From contig NZ_JACHDR010000001.1 of NCBI RefSeq assembly GCF_014201135.1, positions 2,542,001 to 2,606,000 on the forward strand: a stretch of 64,000 nucleotides of DNA. The letters are read 5' to 3'. Origin of the DNA: Neomicrococcus aestuarii (GTDB lineage: Bacteria; Actinomycetota; Actinomycetes; Actinomycetales; Micrococcaceae). The translations under genes and the position numbers were made by a program. Below are positions 52,976 to 62,523 of the stretch, one piece after another. The stretch's first letter is position 1, and each line of letters starts with the position of its first letter. A model generated the notes under the pieces. That model had not been told where the DNA came from. It saw only the letters and a program-made list of their open reading frames with translations, and did no database searches.

Positions 52976-55900
52976 GTGTCCGAACATGGCACGTCATCAG
53001 TTGAGCCAACGCTTTCTAAGTTCCACACCCCGGAACTTGAAGCCGCTTATTTCCTACACGTACCGGAGGTTGCGGAGGAGGACAACGACCCGCATCTCCA
53101 TCGAGTACTAGAGAGCCACTTAGCTCTCGGGAACACGCGAGCGCCAAAAACTCCACAAATCGGTGTCACGAATCTTGGAGCCTCCACTCTGGTCCAGGTC
53201 GTCACGGACGACATGCCCTTCTTGGTGGACTCCGTGACCGGTGCGCTGACCGCCATGAAGCTCGGTATAGAGCGCGTCATTCACCCCACTTTCGCGGTAC
53301 GCCGAGACAATCACACCCACGAACTCGTGGGAATCAATACCGTGCGAACCGCAACTCCACTCTCCAGCGGAGACACAGCAGCTTTACCCGTGCTCTCCGG
53401 ACTTGTCGCTTCACCAGATGAGTCCATCGGCGTTGAATCTTGGATCTCGATCGAGCTTGAAGGGCAGCTCTCCGAAGATCAGCAGCGCGAAGTCCAGAAC
53501 TCCCTTGAACGGTCCCTCGGCGATGTACGCGCGGCCGTCGAGGACTGGAGCGCCATGCGAGATCGCATGCGCAGCATCACCGAAGAAATCTCGTGGTACC
53601 CGTTCGCCTCCGAAATTGATGATCTAGCAGTGTCTACAGATCTCTTGAAGTGGCTAGCGGATGACAACTTCACGTTCTTGGGATATCGCGAATATCAACT
53701 GATCAACGAGGACGGCGTCGATGCATTGCGGCCGCTTCCTGAATCAGGTCTAGGCCTGCTTCGCCGAGTACCCGAGCAGAAGGTTCAACACTTGACCGAC
53801 TCGGGCCGGAAGAAAGCTCGCGAGCGGAAAACGCTGGTTATTACCAAGGCCAACTCCCGGTCCACCGTGCACCGTTCGGTGTACTTGGACTACATCGGCA
53901 TCAAGTCATTCGGTCCAGATGGTCGTGTGGTGGGGGAGCGCCGCTTCATCGGCCTCTTCGCCTCGAGCGCGTACATCAGCTCCGTCATAAACATTCCGTT
54001 GGTGCGGGACAAGGTCAAGCGAGTGCTCCAGAGCTCCGGGTTTGCACGAAACTCGCACTCGGGCAAAGACCTCTTGACCATTCTTGAGACCTATCCGCGT
54101 GATGAGCTCTTCCAAATGAGCGACGAGGAACTCAAATCAACCTCCCATAGAATTCTGGGTCTTCAGGAACGACGCCGCACCAGCCTCATCCTGCGACAAG
54201 ACGTCTACGGACGCTTTGTCTCCGCTGTCATCTTCTTCCCCCGAGATCGATACACCACCTCGGTGCGTCTTCGTGTGGAAGACGAACTCCAAAAGGCCTT
54301 CAACGGCGAATCGATGGACTTCGAAGCGAGACTCACGGAGTCTGCGCTTGTCCGCCTCTTCTACCGCATTCGGTTGCCGCGCGACAGCCAGTCCTCTCGC
54401 ATTGACGAACGTGAGCTGGAAGCCAAGATTGCTCGGGCCGTTCGGTCGTGGCAAGACGGAGTGAGCCAGGTTCTGGCCGAGAATCTTCCAGATGCGGATG
54501 CCCCTGAGGCGTCTCGTTTGTGGCGGGATGCTTTCCCTACCGCGTACAAGGTCAACTTCGAAGTCGAAGATGCCCTGACGGACATTGTTCGGTTCGAACA
54601 GCTGGAATCGCCGGACAACGGTGACCCGATTCTTTCGGTGTATCGGCCAGAGCCCACACAAGAGCATCCAACGACCTCCACGCGCGTGAAACTCTACTTG
54701 GACCGACCGCAATCGCTCACCCACTTGCTGCCGATCTTCCAGAATTTCGGCATTGAGGTTGTTGACGAACGGCCGTACGAATTCAAGCGGTCGGACAACA
54801 CCGAATTTCACATGTATGACCTCGGCGTTCGCGTCCCCGAGTCCATTGACCTTGACTCGGTAACCGGTTTGCTGGAATCCGCATTCGTTGCGGTCAGTAC
54901 CGGACTGTCGGAATCGGATCAGCTCAACCGTTTGGTCCTGGCTCATCACATCGAGTGGCGAGACGTTTCCATACTCCGCGCATACGCCAAGTACTTGCGT
55001 CAGCTGGGTGTCACGAATACCTATGGCTTCATCGCCCAAGCGTTTGATGCCAACCCTGACGTCACCAAGTCACTCATTGCCCTATTCCACGCACTCTTTG
55101 ATCCTGAGCTCTCTGAAGCGGACCGGACGCCAGCTGTAGAGTCTGCCCGTGAGAAGCTTGCCGACGCTTTGCAACACGTGCCAACCCTCGACGCTGACCG
55201 GATCTTGCGACGCTTCGTTGACGTCATTGAAGCGACCCAACGCACCAACTTCTTCCAAGGAAGCTCGAGCCTGTCATTCAAGATTGCTCCACACGAACTT
55301 GAAGAAGCACCATTCCCGCGGCCCAAGCATGAGATCTGGGTCTACGCCCCTAGCGTTGAAGGAACGCACTTGCGCTTCGGAGACGTTGCACGTGGCGGAC
55401 TACGCTGGTCCGACCGCGCGGAAGATTTCCGCACTGAAGTCTTGGGGCTGGTGAAGGCACAGCTGGTCAAGAACGCAGTGATTGTTCCTACCGGAGCCAA
55501 GGGCGGATTCTTTGCCAAGAAGCTGCCTAACCCGGCCGTCGATCGTCAAGCCTGGATGGAAGCGGGCAAGGACGCCTACCGGATCTTTATCCGCTCCTTG
55601 CTGGATATCACTGACAACTTGGTCACCGTTGACGGCGAAGAACGAGTGCAGCCTCCACAAAACGTGGTGCGTCGAGACGGCGATGACACCTACTTGGTAG
55701 TGGCCGCAGACAAGGGCACCGCGTCCTTCTCCGATATTGCCAACGCCATTTCCTTGGAAGTGGGCCACTGGCTCGGCGATGCCTTCGCCTCAGGCGGTTC
55801 CGTGGGCTATGACCACAAGGCCATGGGCATCACTGCTCGCGGCGCGTGGGAATCCGTGAAGCGTCACTTCTTTGAACTTGGCCTAGATACGCAAACCGAA

Positions 55901-57808
55901 GAATTCACGGTGGCAGGTATTGGCGACATGAGCGGAGACGTGTTCGGTAACGGCATGTTGCGCTCGCAGACCATGAAGCTCGTGGCAGCCTTCGACCACC
56001 GGCACATCTTCCTGGATCCGAATCCTGACGCTGCTGCTAGCTTCGCGGAGCGTGAACGACTCTTCGCGCTTCCTCGCTCAAGCTGGGACGACTACAACCG
56101 GGAACTCATCAGCGCCGGCGGTGGCGTGTTCGCCCGCGACGTGAAGTCCGTACCGGTGAGCGCCGAAGTTCGTGAGGTGCTGGGGCTGGGCGACTCCGTC
56201 CAGCAACTTTCCCCACCAGAACTCTTGAGTGCGATCCTCAAAGCCCCGGTTGATCTTTTGTACAACGGCGGCGTGGGCACGTACATCAAGGCATCCACCG
56301 AGACCCACACGCAAGTGGGTGACCGTTCCAACGACGCCATCCGCATCGACGGCGCCGAGGTACGCGCACGCGTCATTGGCGAAGGTGGAAACCTTGGTAT
56401 GACGCAGCTTGGACGCATCGAAGCTGCACTCAACGGCGTCATACTCAACACCGACGCCATCGACAACTCAGCAGGCGTTGACTGCTCTGACCACGAAGTG
56501 AACATCAAGATCCTGGTGGATCGCATGGTTCGCGCCGGTGAACTGCCAGAAAGCGAACGCACCGAATTCTTGATGTCCATGACGGACAACGTGGGCGACA
56601 TGGTTCTCGAGAACAACGTGGCCCAGAACGTCGCGTTGCTCAACGACAAGTTCCGGCTCAAGATCTGGAGCCCTAGCTTCGAACGCTTCTTGGACTACCT
56701 CGAAACGCACGCAGATCTCGATCGAAAGCTTGAGTTCCTGCCCAGCAATCAGGAGCTCGAAGTGCGGCTTGATGAGGGTAAGACTCTCACCTCTCCGGAG
56801 CTTGCCGTCTTGTTGGCGTACTCGAAGATCCAGCTCACGAAGGATCTCGCGGACTCCACACTCGCAGATGACCCGTATTTCCAGGACACGCTCACGCGAT
56901 ACTTCCCCGACGCCATCGGGGAACGGTTTGGGGATCAGGTTCAAACGCATCCGCTGCGCAAAGAAATCATCTCCACCGTGGTCTCCAACGAGATCATAAA
57001 CACTGGTGGAATTACCTTTGCGTTCCGCGCGCTTGAAGAAACGGGTGTTCCGGCGGCAGTTGTGGCCAGAAGCCACCTCGCCATCATGGACATCTTTGAC
57101 CTGCGCGGACTCCTGGACGCCATCAACTCCCTCCCGGCGGGCTTCCCTCTAGAGGGTTGGTGGCAGCTCCACTTGACCATCCGTCGACTCCTAGACCGCT
57201 CGGTGCGTTGGTTCATCAACAACGTGGGCAGCGGCACGGACATTGCCTCTGACGTGGAACTGTTCCGCGACAAGGTGACGGAATTACGCGCTATCCTTCC
57301 CGAGCTTCTCCTCGAGCAAGATGTGGCACGAGTCAACGCCTTCGCAGACACCGCTCGCGAGTGGGGCGCCCCTGAAGAGGTTGCTGTTCGCTACGGCCAG
57401 CTCTTCGAAGAGTTCCCGCTCTTGGAGATCGCACGGCTTGCTCACCAGTCTGGCAAACCGGCGCGCTTGGTGGCGGAGGTCTACTTCCGCTTCTACGCAA
57501 CCTTTGATGTGGACTCCATGCTGGATCGCATCACTACGTTGCCGCGAGAAGACCGCTGGCAGGCCCTGGCCCGAGCTGCCATGCGTGATGATCTGTACTC
57601 CACCGTCATCGATATGACGCGCTCCTCGCTGGAAGGTGAAGACGCACCGGTGGACGCAGAAGTCGCAATAAACGAGTGGCTGAGCGATCATGAGGAACAA
57701 TTGGGTCGAGCAAAGCAGGTGTTTGAGGAAGTCAACGCCCTTGACCACGACGACATGGCGTCCTTGTCCGTGGCTTTGCGGGTTTTGCGTTCTATCGCTC
57801 GAAAGTAA
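52976..57808 (+). CDS. gdh: NAD-specific glutamate dehydrogenase, 180-kDa class
   Basis: 1610 residues, the length of the large (L-180) GDH class known from Streptomyces and mycobacteria. Regulatory N-terminal domains occupy the first ~700 residues; the catalytic region includes RFGDVARGGLRWSDRAEDFR, VPTGAKGGFFAKKLP (catalytic-type lysines) and GIGDMSGDVFGNGML, followed by a helical C-terminus. It oxidises glutamate to 2-oxoglutarate and ammonia with NAD. GTG 52976 has GGAGGA 6 nt upstream. The pdtaS-like gene starts 12 nt after its stop. Confidence 0.96.
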   Translation: MSEHGTSSVEPTLSKFHTPELEAAYFLHVPEVAEEDNDPHLHRVLESHLALGNTRAPKTPQIGVTNLGASTLVQVVTDDMPFLVDSVTGALTAMKLGIERVIHPTFAVRRDNHTHELVGINTVRTATPLSSGDTAALPVLSGLVASPDESIGVESWISIELEGQLSEDQQREVQNSLERSLGDVRAAVEDWSAMRDRMRSITEEISWYPFASEIDDLAVSTDLLKWLADDNFTFLGYREYQLINEDGVDALRPLPESGLGLLRRVPEQKVQHLTDSGRKKARERKTLVITKANSRSTVHRSVYLDYIGIKSFGPDGRVVGERRFIGLFASSAYISSVINIPLVRDKVKRVLQSSGFARNSHSGKDLLTILETYPRDELFQMSDEELKSTSHRILGLQERRRTSLILRQDVYGRFVSAVIFFPRDRYTTSVRLRVEDELQKAFNGESMDFEARLTESALVRLFYRIRLPRDSQSSRIDERELEAKIARAVRSWQDGVSQVLAENLPDADAPEASRLWRDAFPTAYKVNFEVEDALTDIVRFEQLESPDNGDPILSVYRPEPTQEHPTTSTRVKLYLDRPQSLTHLLPIFQNFGIEVVDERPYEFKRSDNTEFHMYDLGVRVPESIDLDSVTGLLESAFVAVSTGLSESDQLNRLVLAHHIEWRDVSILRAYAKYLRQLGVTNTYGFIAQAFDANPDVTKSLIALFHALFDPELSEADRTPAVESAREKLADALQHVPTLDADRILRRFVDVIEATQRTNFFQGSSSLSFKIAPHELEEAPFPRPKHEIWVYAPSVEGTHLRFGDVARGGLRWSDRAEDFRTEVLGLVKAQLVKNAVIVPTGAKGGFFAKKLPNPAVDRQAWMEAGKDAYRIFIRSLLDITDNLVTVDGEERVQPPQNVVRRDGDDTYLVVAADKGTASFSDIANAISLEVGHWLGDAFASGGSVGYDHKAMGITARGAWESVKRHFFELGLDTQTEEFTVAGIGDMSGDVFGNGMLRSQTMKLVAAFDHRHIFLDPNPDAAASFAERERLFALPRSSWDDYNRELISAGGGVFARDVKSVPVSAEVREVLGLGDSVQQLSPPELLSAILKAPVDLLYNGGVGTYIKASTETHTQVGDRSNDAIRIDGAEVRARVIGEGGNLGMTQLGRIEAALNGVILNTDAIDNSAGVDCSDHEVNIKILVDRMVRAGELPESERTEFLMSMTDNVGDMVLENNVAQNVALLNDKFRLKIWSPSFERFLDYLETHADLDRKLEFLPSNQELEVRLDEGKTLTSPELAVLLAYSKIQLTKDLADSTLADDPYFQDTLTRYFPDAIGERFGDQVQTHPLRKEIISTVVSNEIINTGGITFAFRALEETGVPAAVVARSHLAIMDIFDLRGLLDAINSLPAGFPLEGWWQLHLTIRRLLDRSVRWFINNVGSGTDIASDVELFRDKVTELRAILPELLLEQDVARVNAFADTAREWGAPEEVAVRYGQLFEEFPLLEIARLAHQSGKPARLVAEVYFRFYATFDVDSMLDRITTLPREDRWQALARAAMRDDLYSTVIDMTRSSLEGEDAPVDAEVAINEWLSDHEEQLGRAKQVFEEVNALDHDDMASLSVALRVLRSIARK

Positions 57809-57820
57809 GGAATGACGCGA

Positions 57821-59287
57821 ATGGCCATATTCGCAAGTATCAGCGACTACGAGTCCTCTAACTCCGAAGATCAGGAGTGGATCCATCTTCTGGTGGGGGA
57901 CTGGCAGATGGTTGCGGATTTGGCGTTCGCCGATCTGGTCCTCTGGTATCCAGTGGAGGATCAAAGCTATGTTGCTATCGCGCATGTGCGCCCCTCCACG
58001 ACGGCCACCGTGTTCTACACGGACTTCGTGGGGGAGCGCATCCGGCGCGAGCTTCGCGGTCTCGTGGATCAGGCTTTCAACGCGAAAGATGTTCAGCGGG
58101 CCAGCGAAGATCACTGGACTACCGATTCTGCGATGCGCGTCGAGGCCATCCCTGTAACGCGTAATGGGCGCGCCATCGCGGTAATCACCATGCACATGGA
58201 CTTGGGCAGTTCGCGAATGCCGTCTCGTCTGGAACTGGTGTACCGCCAGTGTGCCCAGGATTTGCTTCGTATGATTTCGCGAGGGCTCTGGCCTGATTTT
58301 GCGACCCCTACGGGAGCACGACGCGGCGCACCCCGCGTGGGTGACGGACTTGTCCGGCTAAATGCTGAGGGCGTGGTGGAGTATGCGAGCCCCAACGCCG
58401 TCTCCGCCTATCGCCGTCTCGGCGGAGCCGACCAAATTGAGGGCCGATCCCTCGCCGAAGTTACAGCCTCGGCCATGAAGGATCGCAGGCTGGTAGACGA
58501 ATCGCTCCCGCTCGTGGTGACTGGAAAGATGCCGTGGCGCACGGAAGTCGAATCCGGGGGCGTGAATCTCTCCTTGCGAGCTATCCCTCTTCGGGATCAC
58601 GACCGACGCTATGGAGCCCTAGTCTTGGTTCGAGATGTCAGCGAGCTGCGTCGTCGTGATCTAGAACTGATGTCCAAAGACGCAACCATCCGCGAAATCC
58701 ACCACCGCGTCAAGAACAACCTGCAAACGGTAGCGGCACTGTTGCGCCTCCAATCTCGCCGTATGAACTCTGAAGAGGGCAAGCAGGGGCTTCAAGAAGC
58801 GATGCGACGCGTCTCCGCAATCGCACTGGTTCACGAGACCCTCTCCCAAGGACTCACCCAGAATGTGGTCTTTGATGAGCTCATCGACCGTCAGTTCAGG
58901 CTCGCGGCAGAGGTCGCCACACCTGATCGCAAGATCACCACCGAGCGTTCCGGTACCTTCGGATCCCTCTCAAGCGAACTTGCGACGCCGCTGTCGCTCG
59001 TCATTATTGAACTGGTCTCCAACGCGGTAGAGCACGGTCTCGCCACGGAAGGCGGCACCGTGTGGCTTGACGCGCAACGCAGCATCGAAGATGGCATGCA
59101 ATTTGTCACCGTCAAAGTCAGCGACAACGGCGCCGGGCTCGGCGGCGAACAACCCACCGCGGGCCTCGGCCTCCAGATTGTGCAAACCCTGGTCTCCAAC
59201 GACCTTCGCGGCGACATCACCTGGGAAGAGCGAAAGCCTAACGGAACCACCGTTACCCTGAAGTTCCAGGTGGGAGCGGTCGGTTAA
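57821..59287 (+). CDS. PdtaS-type sensor histidine kinase (HWE/HisKA_2)
   Basis: About 488 residues, soluble. An N-terminal GAF-like domain (IHLLVGDWQMVADLAFADLVLW), a PAS domain (about 175-275), and a HisKA_2 kinase core with the phospho-His in EIHHRVKNNLQTVAALLRLQ (about H293), then ATPase motifs LVSNAVEHGL and DNGAGLGG. It matches PdtaS (Rv3220c), which signals to the RNA-binding antiterminator PdtaR; pdtaR is not in the window. ATG 57821 has AAGGA 9 nt upstream, better than ATG 57812. The phospho-His region is followed by antisense repeat-like cores at 58648. Confidence 0.92.
   Translation: MAIFASISDYESSNSEDQEWIHLLVGDWQMVADLAFADLVLWYPVEDQSYVAIAHVRPSTTATVFYTDFVGERIRRELRGLVDQAFNAKDVQRASEDHWTTDSAMRVEAIPVTRNGRAIAVITMHMDLGSSRMPSRLELVYRQCAQDLLRMISRGLWPDFATPTGARRGAPRVGDGLVRLNAEGVVEYASPNAVSAYRRLGGADQIEGRSLAEVTASAMKDRRLVDESLPLVVTGKMPWRTEVESGGVNLSLRAIPLRDHDRRYGALVLVRDVSELRRRDLELMSKDATIREIHHRVKNNLQTVAALLRLQSRRMNSEEGKQGLQEAMRRVSAIALVHETLSQGLTQNVVFDELIDRQFRLAAEVATPDRKITTERSGTFGSLSSELATPLSLVIIELVSNAVEHGLATEGGTVWLDAQRSIEDGMQFVTVKVSDNGAGLGGEQPTAGLGLQIVQTLVSNDLRGDITWEERKPNGTTVTLKFQVGAVG
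58648..58657 (-). repeat. Dispersed motif core, antisense in pdtaS-like gene
   Basis: Minus-strand core followed by AGCTCG, as at 698. The gene reads Leu-Arg-Arg-Arg-Asp through it. Confidence 0.5.
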
Positions 59288-59294
59288 AGTCGCA

Positions 59295-59320
59295 GGGGAT
59301 CAGCGCGAACGCTGATCCCC
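59295..59320 (+). terminator. Hairpin after pdtaS-like gene
   Basis: A perfect 11-bp stem (GGGGATCAGCG and complement) around CGAA, 8 nt after the stop. No T-tract. Confidence 0.65.
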
Positions 59321-59365
59321 ACTGCTCAACACGTGAGCAACAATGCGGTTGAAAAGGTCTTCGGT

Positions 59366-60766
59366 TTAGAAGAACTGCGCGCGGTACGCTAGCACCTTGC
59401 TGACGTAAGAGCGCGTATCCGAGTACAGACCGTTCTTACGAACGGAGCCCGCGCCCTGGTAGTAAGCACCAATGCCCTGCTGCATCGTTGGCATGGTGCG
59501 CTGGAGGGAACGGATGATCGCGATACCGGCAGTCACGTTGTCTTGTGGGTTCAACAGATCCAGCTTGCGACCCACCAGATCAGACGCCCAAGCGCCAGAC
59601 GAAGGAATCACCTGCATCACGCCAATGGCGTTTGCGGGGGAGACCGATGCGTGGTTGAAGCTGGACTCCTGCATAGCGTGGCCCAGAGCCAGCTGAGGCT
59701 CAACACCCATTGCGCGAGCCGTGCGGATGATCATGGCCTTCATCTCAGCCTTGGACGGAACACCACGAGACAACAGGATCTGCTTGTTGGTGTTCGCGGA
59801 GTTCACGGTGGAGCTGGAATAGGTGTATCCCAAGAAGGAACCGCCCACGAGCGTAGATCCCGTTGAGGAAATCGTAGGAATGACCAGTCGCTGTCCCACG
59901 CTCAAGAACGTCGAGGAAAGCTTGTTGGCGTTCATGATGGCATCAACTTGGCTGTTCATGCGGCGAGCGATCGAATCGAGCGAATCGCCACGAACCACCG
60001 TGTAGACCTTCGAGGATGCGGTGCTGGTAGCCGGCTTGGTCGTGCTGGTAGCAGGCTTCGTGGTGGTGGTTGTGGAGCCGCCCGCAGCGACAATGCGCTG
60101 ACCCGGGTAGATCACGGACGTGGCCTTTAAATTGTTAGCAGTGAGCAACTTCTGAAGGGTGACGCCGAGCTTGCCCGCAATCTGAGAGAGCGTATCGCCG
60201 CGCTGCACGATGTACACGCGGGACGAAAAAGACGACGTGCTGGTAGCTGGCTTGGTCACGGTGGAGCCCGTTGAGGTGCTCGTGGAACCACCCGCAGTAA
60301 CGAGTCGCTGACCCGGGTAAATGGTCGAAGTAACCTTCAAGTTATTCGCCGAGAGCAAGGCCTGAAGGCTGACGCCCAGGTGACGTGCGATCTGTGAAAG
60401 CGTGTCCCCGCGCTCCACGACGTAAGAACGTGAAGACGAGGTGGTGGTGGACTTCGCTGGCGTGCTGGTCTTGGTAGGAGTCTTTGTGGAGCTGGTGCCG
60501 GTCTTTCGGACAACAAGCTTCTGACCCGGGTAAATGTAGCTGCTTCCCTTCAGCCCATTCAGGGAAAGAACAGAGGAAACAGAGACCTTGTTAGCGGCGG
60601 CGATGTGTGAAACCGTATCTCCGCGCTTGACGGTAATGACGTCATCAGCCATTGCGCCTGTGGCGCCCGCAGAGGCCAGAAGCAGAGCGGAGACAGTCGT
60701 TCCGGAGGCGATGGCGACGCGCAGGGGCTGGCGCGCCGTGATCTTTTCAGATGGTACGGCAGACAT
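59366..60766 (-). CDS. Secreted four-LysM lytic transglycosylase
   Basis: 466 residues. An N-terminal signal segment (VAIASGTTVSALLLASAGATGAMA), four LysM domains (about 42-87, 113-157, 184-228 and 255-297; each like YVVERGDTLSQIARHLGV...IYPGQRLV) joined by Thr/Ser linkers, and an SLT-type domain with HAMQESSFNHASVSPANAIGVMQ carrying the catalytic Glu, followed by NVTAGIAIIRSL. It binds and probably cleaves peptidoglycan. ATG 60766 has TGAGGA 6-7 nt upstream. It is divergent from the Rv2175c-type gene across a 202-bp AT-rich gap. Confidence 0.92.
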   Translation of the reverse strand: MSAVPSEKITARQPLRVAIASGTTVSALLLASAGATGAMADDVITVKRGDTVSHIAAANKVSVSSVLSLNGLKGSSYIYPGQKLVVRKTGTSSTKTPTKTSTPAKSTTTSSSRSYVVERGDTLSQIARHLGVSLQALLSANNLKVTSTIYPGQRLVTAGGSTSTSTGSTVTKPATSTSSFSSRVYIVQRGDTLSQIAGKLGVTLQKLLTANNLKATSVIYPGQRIVAAGGSTTTTTKPATSTTKPATSTASSKVYTVVRGDSLDSIARRMNSQVDAIMNANKLSSTFLSVGQRLVIPTISSTGSTLVGGSFLGYTYSSSTVNSANTNKQILLSRGVPSKAEMKAMIIRTARAMGVEPQLALGHAMQESSFNHASVSPANAIGVMQVIPSSGAWASDLVGRKLDLLNPQDNVTAGIAIIRSLQRTMPTMQQGIGAYYQGAGSVRKNGLYSDTRSYVSKVLAYRAQFF

Positions 60767-60843
60767 ATATTCCTCAAATTTGTCGCGGCAATTCAGAGTG
60801 AACGGTTGAATTGTTGGGACCGCGTGCGAGTATTTCAGCTAAG

Positions 60844-60898
60844 GATGAGGTGAATCTCATCTATAGCTAGTAAAAAATGTACCCGAAAATTCACTAGC
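60844..60898. other. Two small inverted repeats in an AT-rich divergent gap
   Basis: GATGAG...CTCATC (60844-60861, 6-nt spacer) and GCTAGT...ACTAGC (60866-60898, 21-nt spacer) lie in the 202-bp region between the LysM-transglycosylase and Rv2175c-type genes. They may be operator sites or leader structure; no known riboswitch is recognised. Confidence 0.3.
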
Positions 60899-60968
60899 AT
60901 AAAACCCCTTTTAAGCTTGCGAATACGTTGATATCGCGTGTCGGATAATCCTGTGGCACCCTAGATGC

Positions 60969-61322
60969 GTGCAAGAACTAGAAAAAATCGTCGGAGAATG
61001 GCTTGCTCTTCCCGACGTTGCAGAGCTTCTGAACCTTCAACTACGGAAGGTTCATGGACTTCTCAGCGACCACCAAATTGTTGAAGCTCGAGTGGGTGAA
61101 AACAACATTCGAGCCGTCCCCGCCGCCTTCATCCAGGACGGGGAAGTAGTGGATTCGCTTCCTGGCACCATTTCGGTGCTGTTGGATTCCGGGTTCCAAG
61201 ACGATGAAATTATCCGTTGGCTCTTTACCCCGGACGAGTCCCTACCGGGCACGCCTATCGAGGCGCTTCGTCAGGGTCGAAAGACGGAAATACGACGACG
61301 CGCGCAAGCGATGGCGTGGTAA
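60969..61322 (+). CDS. Rv2175c family DNA-binding protein
   Basis: 117 residues. The N-terminal winged-helix/HTH part (EWLALPDVAELLNLQLRKVHGLLSDHQIVEAR) and C-terminal domain (GTISVLLDSGFQDDEIIRWLFTPDESLPGTPIEALRQGRKTEIRRRAQAMAW) match Rv2175c, a substrate of the PknL kinase that binds DNA in mycobacteria. GTG 60969 is the start. In mycobacteria it also lies near a polyprenyl synthetase gene. A repeat copy falls on the Arg-Arg-Arg codons near the C-terminus. Confidence 0.9.
   Translation: MQELEKIVGEWLALPDVAELLNLQLRKVHGLLSDHQIVEARVGENNIRAVPAAFIQDGEVVDSLPGTISVLLDSGFQDDEIIRWLFTPDESLPGTPIEALRQGRKTEIRRRAQAMAW
61291..61301 (+). repeat. Dispersed motif, exact 11-mer (Rv2175c-type gene)
   Basis: Plus-strand copy followed by GCGC, read in a frame that gives Ile-Arg-Arg-Arg. 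Confidence 0.55.
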
Positions 61323-61348
61323 CTATCCGTTAATCGGGGCTAAAGATT

Positions 61349-61392
61349 CGCGGGGTGTGGGTCAGGTGATTTCACTTGGCTCGCACCCCGCG
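61349..61392. terminator. Hairpin between convergent genes
   Basis: CGCGGGGTG (61349-61357) pairs with CACCCCGCG (61384-61392), with further partial pairing in the loop. It lies between the Rv2175c-type gene and the polyprenyl synthetase gene. Confidence 0.7.
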
Positions 61393-61396
61393 TTCC

Positions 61397-62470
61397 TTAG
61401 TTTGAGCGGTTAACGGCCGCTTCACCGATGATGCGGAGGGCTTGACGGGATTCCTCGGGGATATCAAGCTCAGCAAGTGCCTCGAAGGACTGTGTGGAGA
61501 GCTGCTCGATAGAGCGTTCAGTTGCTGCCAAGGCTCCGCAATCAACAAGTAGTTGGCTCATCTGCGCCACTTCTGCATCGCTCAGATCCGCCGCACCTAG
61601 GCGGGACTGAATGAAGGTGCGTTCCGATTCGGAGGACAGCTGGAGTCCGTGGGCAATAAGCTCCGTACGCTTTCCTTCTCGCAAATCATCGCCGCTGGGC
61701 TTGCCCGTGGTTGCCGGATCTCCGAAGACTCCCAGTACGTCATCCCGAAGCTGAAACGCCTCTCCTAAGGGCAGCGCAAACCGCGAATAACCTTCAAGTA
61801 GGTGTTGGTTTGCCCCCGCTAAAGATGCGCCCAAGAGAACAGGATTCTCGGCCGAGTATTTAGCGGATTTGTACCTCAGGATTGATCGAGCTCGGTCAAG
61901 GGCGCCAGCCGGATCCCACACGGGACCGGCGTTCTCTTCGAGTACATCAAGGTACTGGCCAGCCATCACTTGCAAGCGCATCTCATCAAAAATGATTCGA
62001 GTTTGGCGGGGAACGTTTCCAATAGTGCCGAAAAGTTGTTCACTCAAGGAAAGGCACAGATCTCCCGCCAGAATTGCTGCAGACTCACCGAATCGTTCTG
62101 CGTTCTTATGCCACTTCTCGCGTCGATGAATCGCCTCGAAACGACGGTGAATACTGGGATTTCCCCGCCTGGTGTCTGAAGCGTCAATAATGTCATCGTG
62201 AATCAGCGCTGCCGTTTGGAATAGCTCAATGGAACCTCCCAGCGCAACGATCGCGGCGTCGTCGTCCTGGCCGCCAGCACCCTTGAATCCCCAGTAAGCC
62301 AAGGACGCACGCAAGCGCTTGCCGCCAGTAGCCAATTCGGAAATGGAATCCATCAACTCCGTGGCGTGGGGGGATATTGCGGTGACAATGGTGCGCTGCT
62401 CACTCAGGAAGTCGGCTAATTGCTCGTTGAGGGCAGCGATGTACGTGGCGCTGGGGGATGAATCGGACAC
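61397..62470 (-). CDS. Polyprenyl diphosphate synthase
   Basis: 357 residues, all-helical trans-prenyltransferase. The first Asp-rich motif is DDIIDASDTRRG and the second LRDDVLGVFGD; GGKRLRASLAY binds the diphosphate. It condenses isopentenyl diphosphate into a longer prenyl chain, such as GGPP or a quinone side chain; chain length cannot be judged. GTG 62470 is supported by a TAGAGT -10 at 6 nt. A sense repeat copy (62256-62265) encodes Asp-Asp-Asp-Ala-Ala in a variable loop. Confidence 0.93.
   Translation of the reverse strand: MSDSSPSATYIAALNEQLADFLSEQRTIVTAISPHATELMDSISELATGGKRLRASLAYWGFKGAGGQDDDAAIVALGGSIELFQTAALIHDDIIDASDTRRGNPSIHRRFEAIHRREKWHKNAERFGESAAILAGDLCLSLSEQLFGTIGNVPRQTRIIFDEMRLQVMAGQYLDVLEENAGPVWDPAGALDRARSILRYKSAKYSAENPVLLGASLAGANQHLLEGYSRFALPLGEAFQLRDDVLGVFGDPATTGKPSGDDLREGKRTELIAHGLQLSSESERTFIQSRLGAADLSDAEVAQMSQLLVDCGALAATERSIEQLSTQSFEALAELDIPEESRQALRIIGEAAVNRSN
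62256..62265 (-). repeat. Dispersed motif core (polyprenyl synthase gene)
   Basis: Minus-strand core preceded by AGG and followed by CGCG. Confidence 0.45.
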
Positions 62471-62476
62471 CCATAC

Positions 62477-62482
62477 ACTCTA
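62477..62482 (-). promoter_or_regulatory. -10 element TAGAGT, polyprenyl synthase (leaderless)
   Basis: TAGAGT, 6 nt before GTG 62470, divergent from dinB. Confidence 0.45.
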
Positions 62483-62523
62483 GTCGTTTCGGCGCTAAGA
62501 AGGCTGAGCAACTTGGAAAATTC

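Noticed and set aside
54137-55039. 300-codon antisense frame in gdh
   Set aside because: It lies entirely inside the conserved GDH gene.
60767-60968. c-di-AMP (ydaO) riboswitch before the LysM-transglycosylase gene
   Set aside because: Such genes often carry one in actinobacteria, but I could not find the conserved core sequences.
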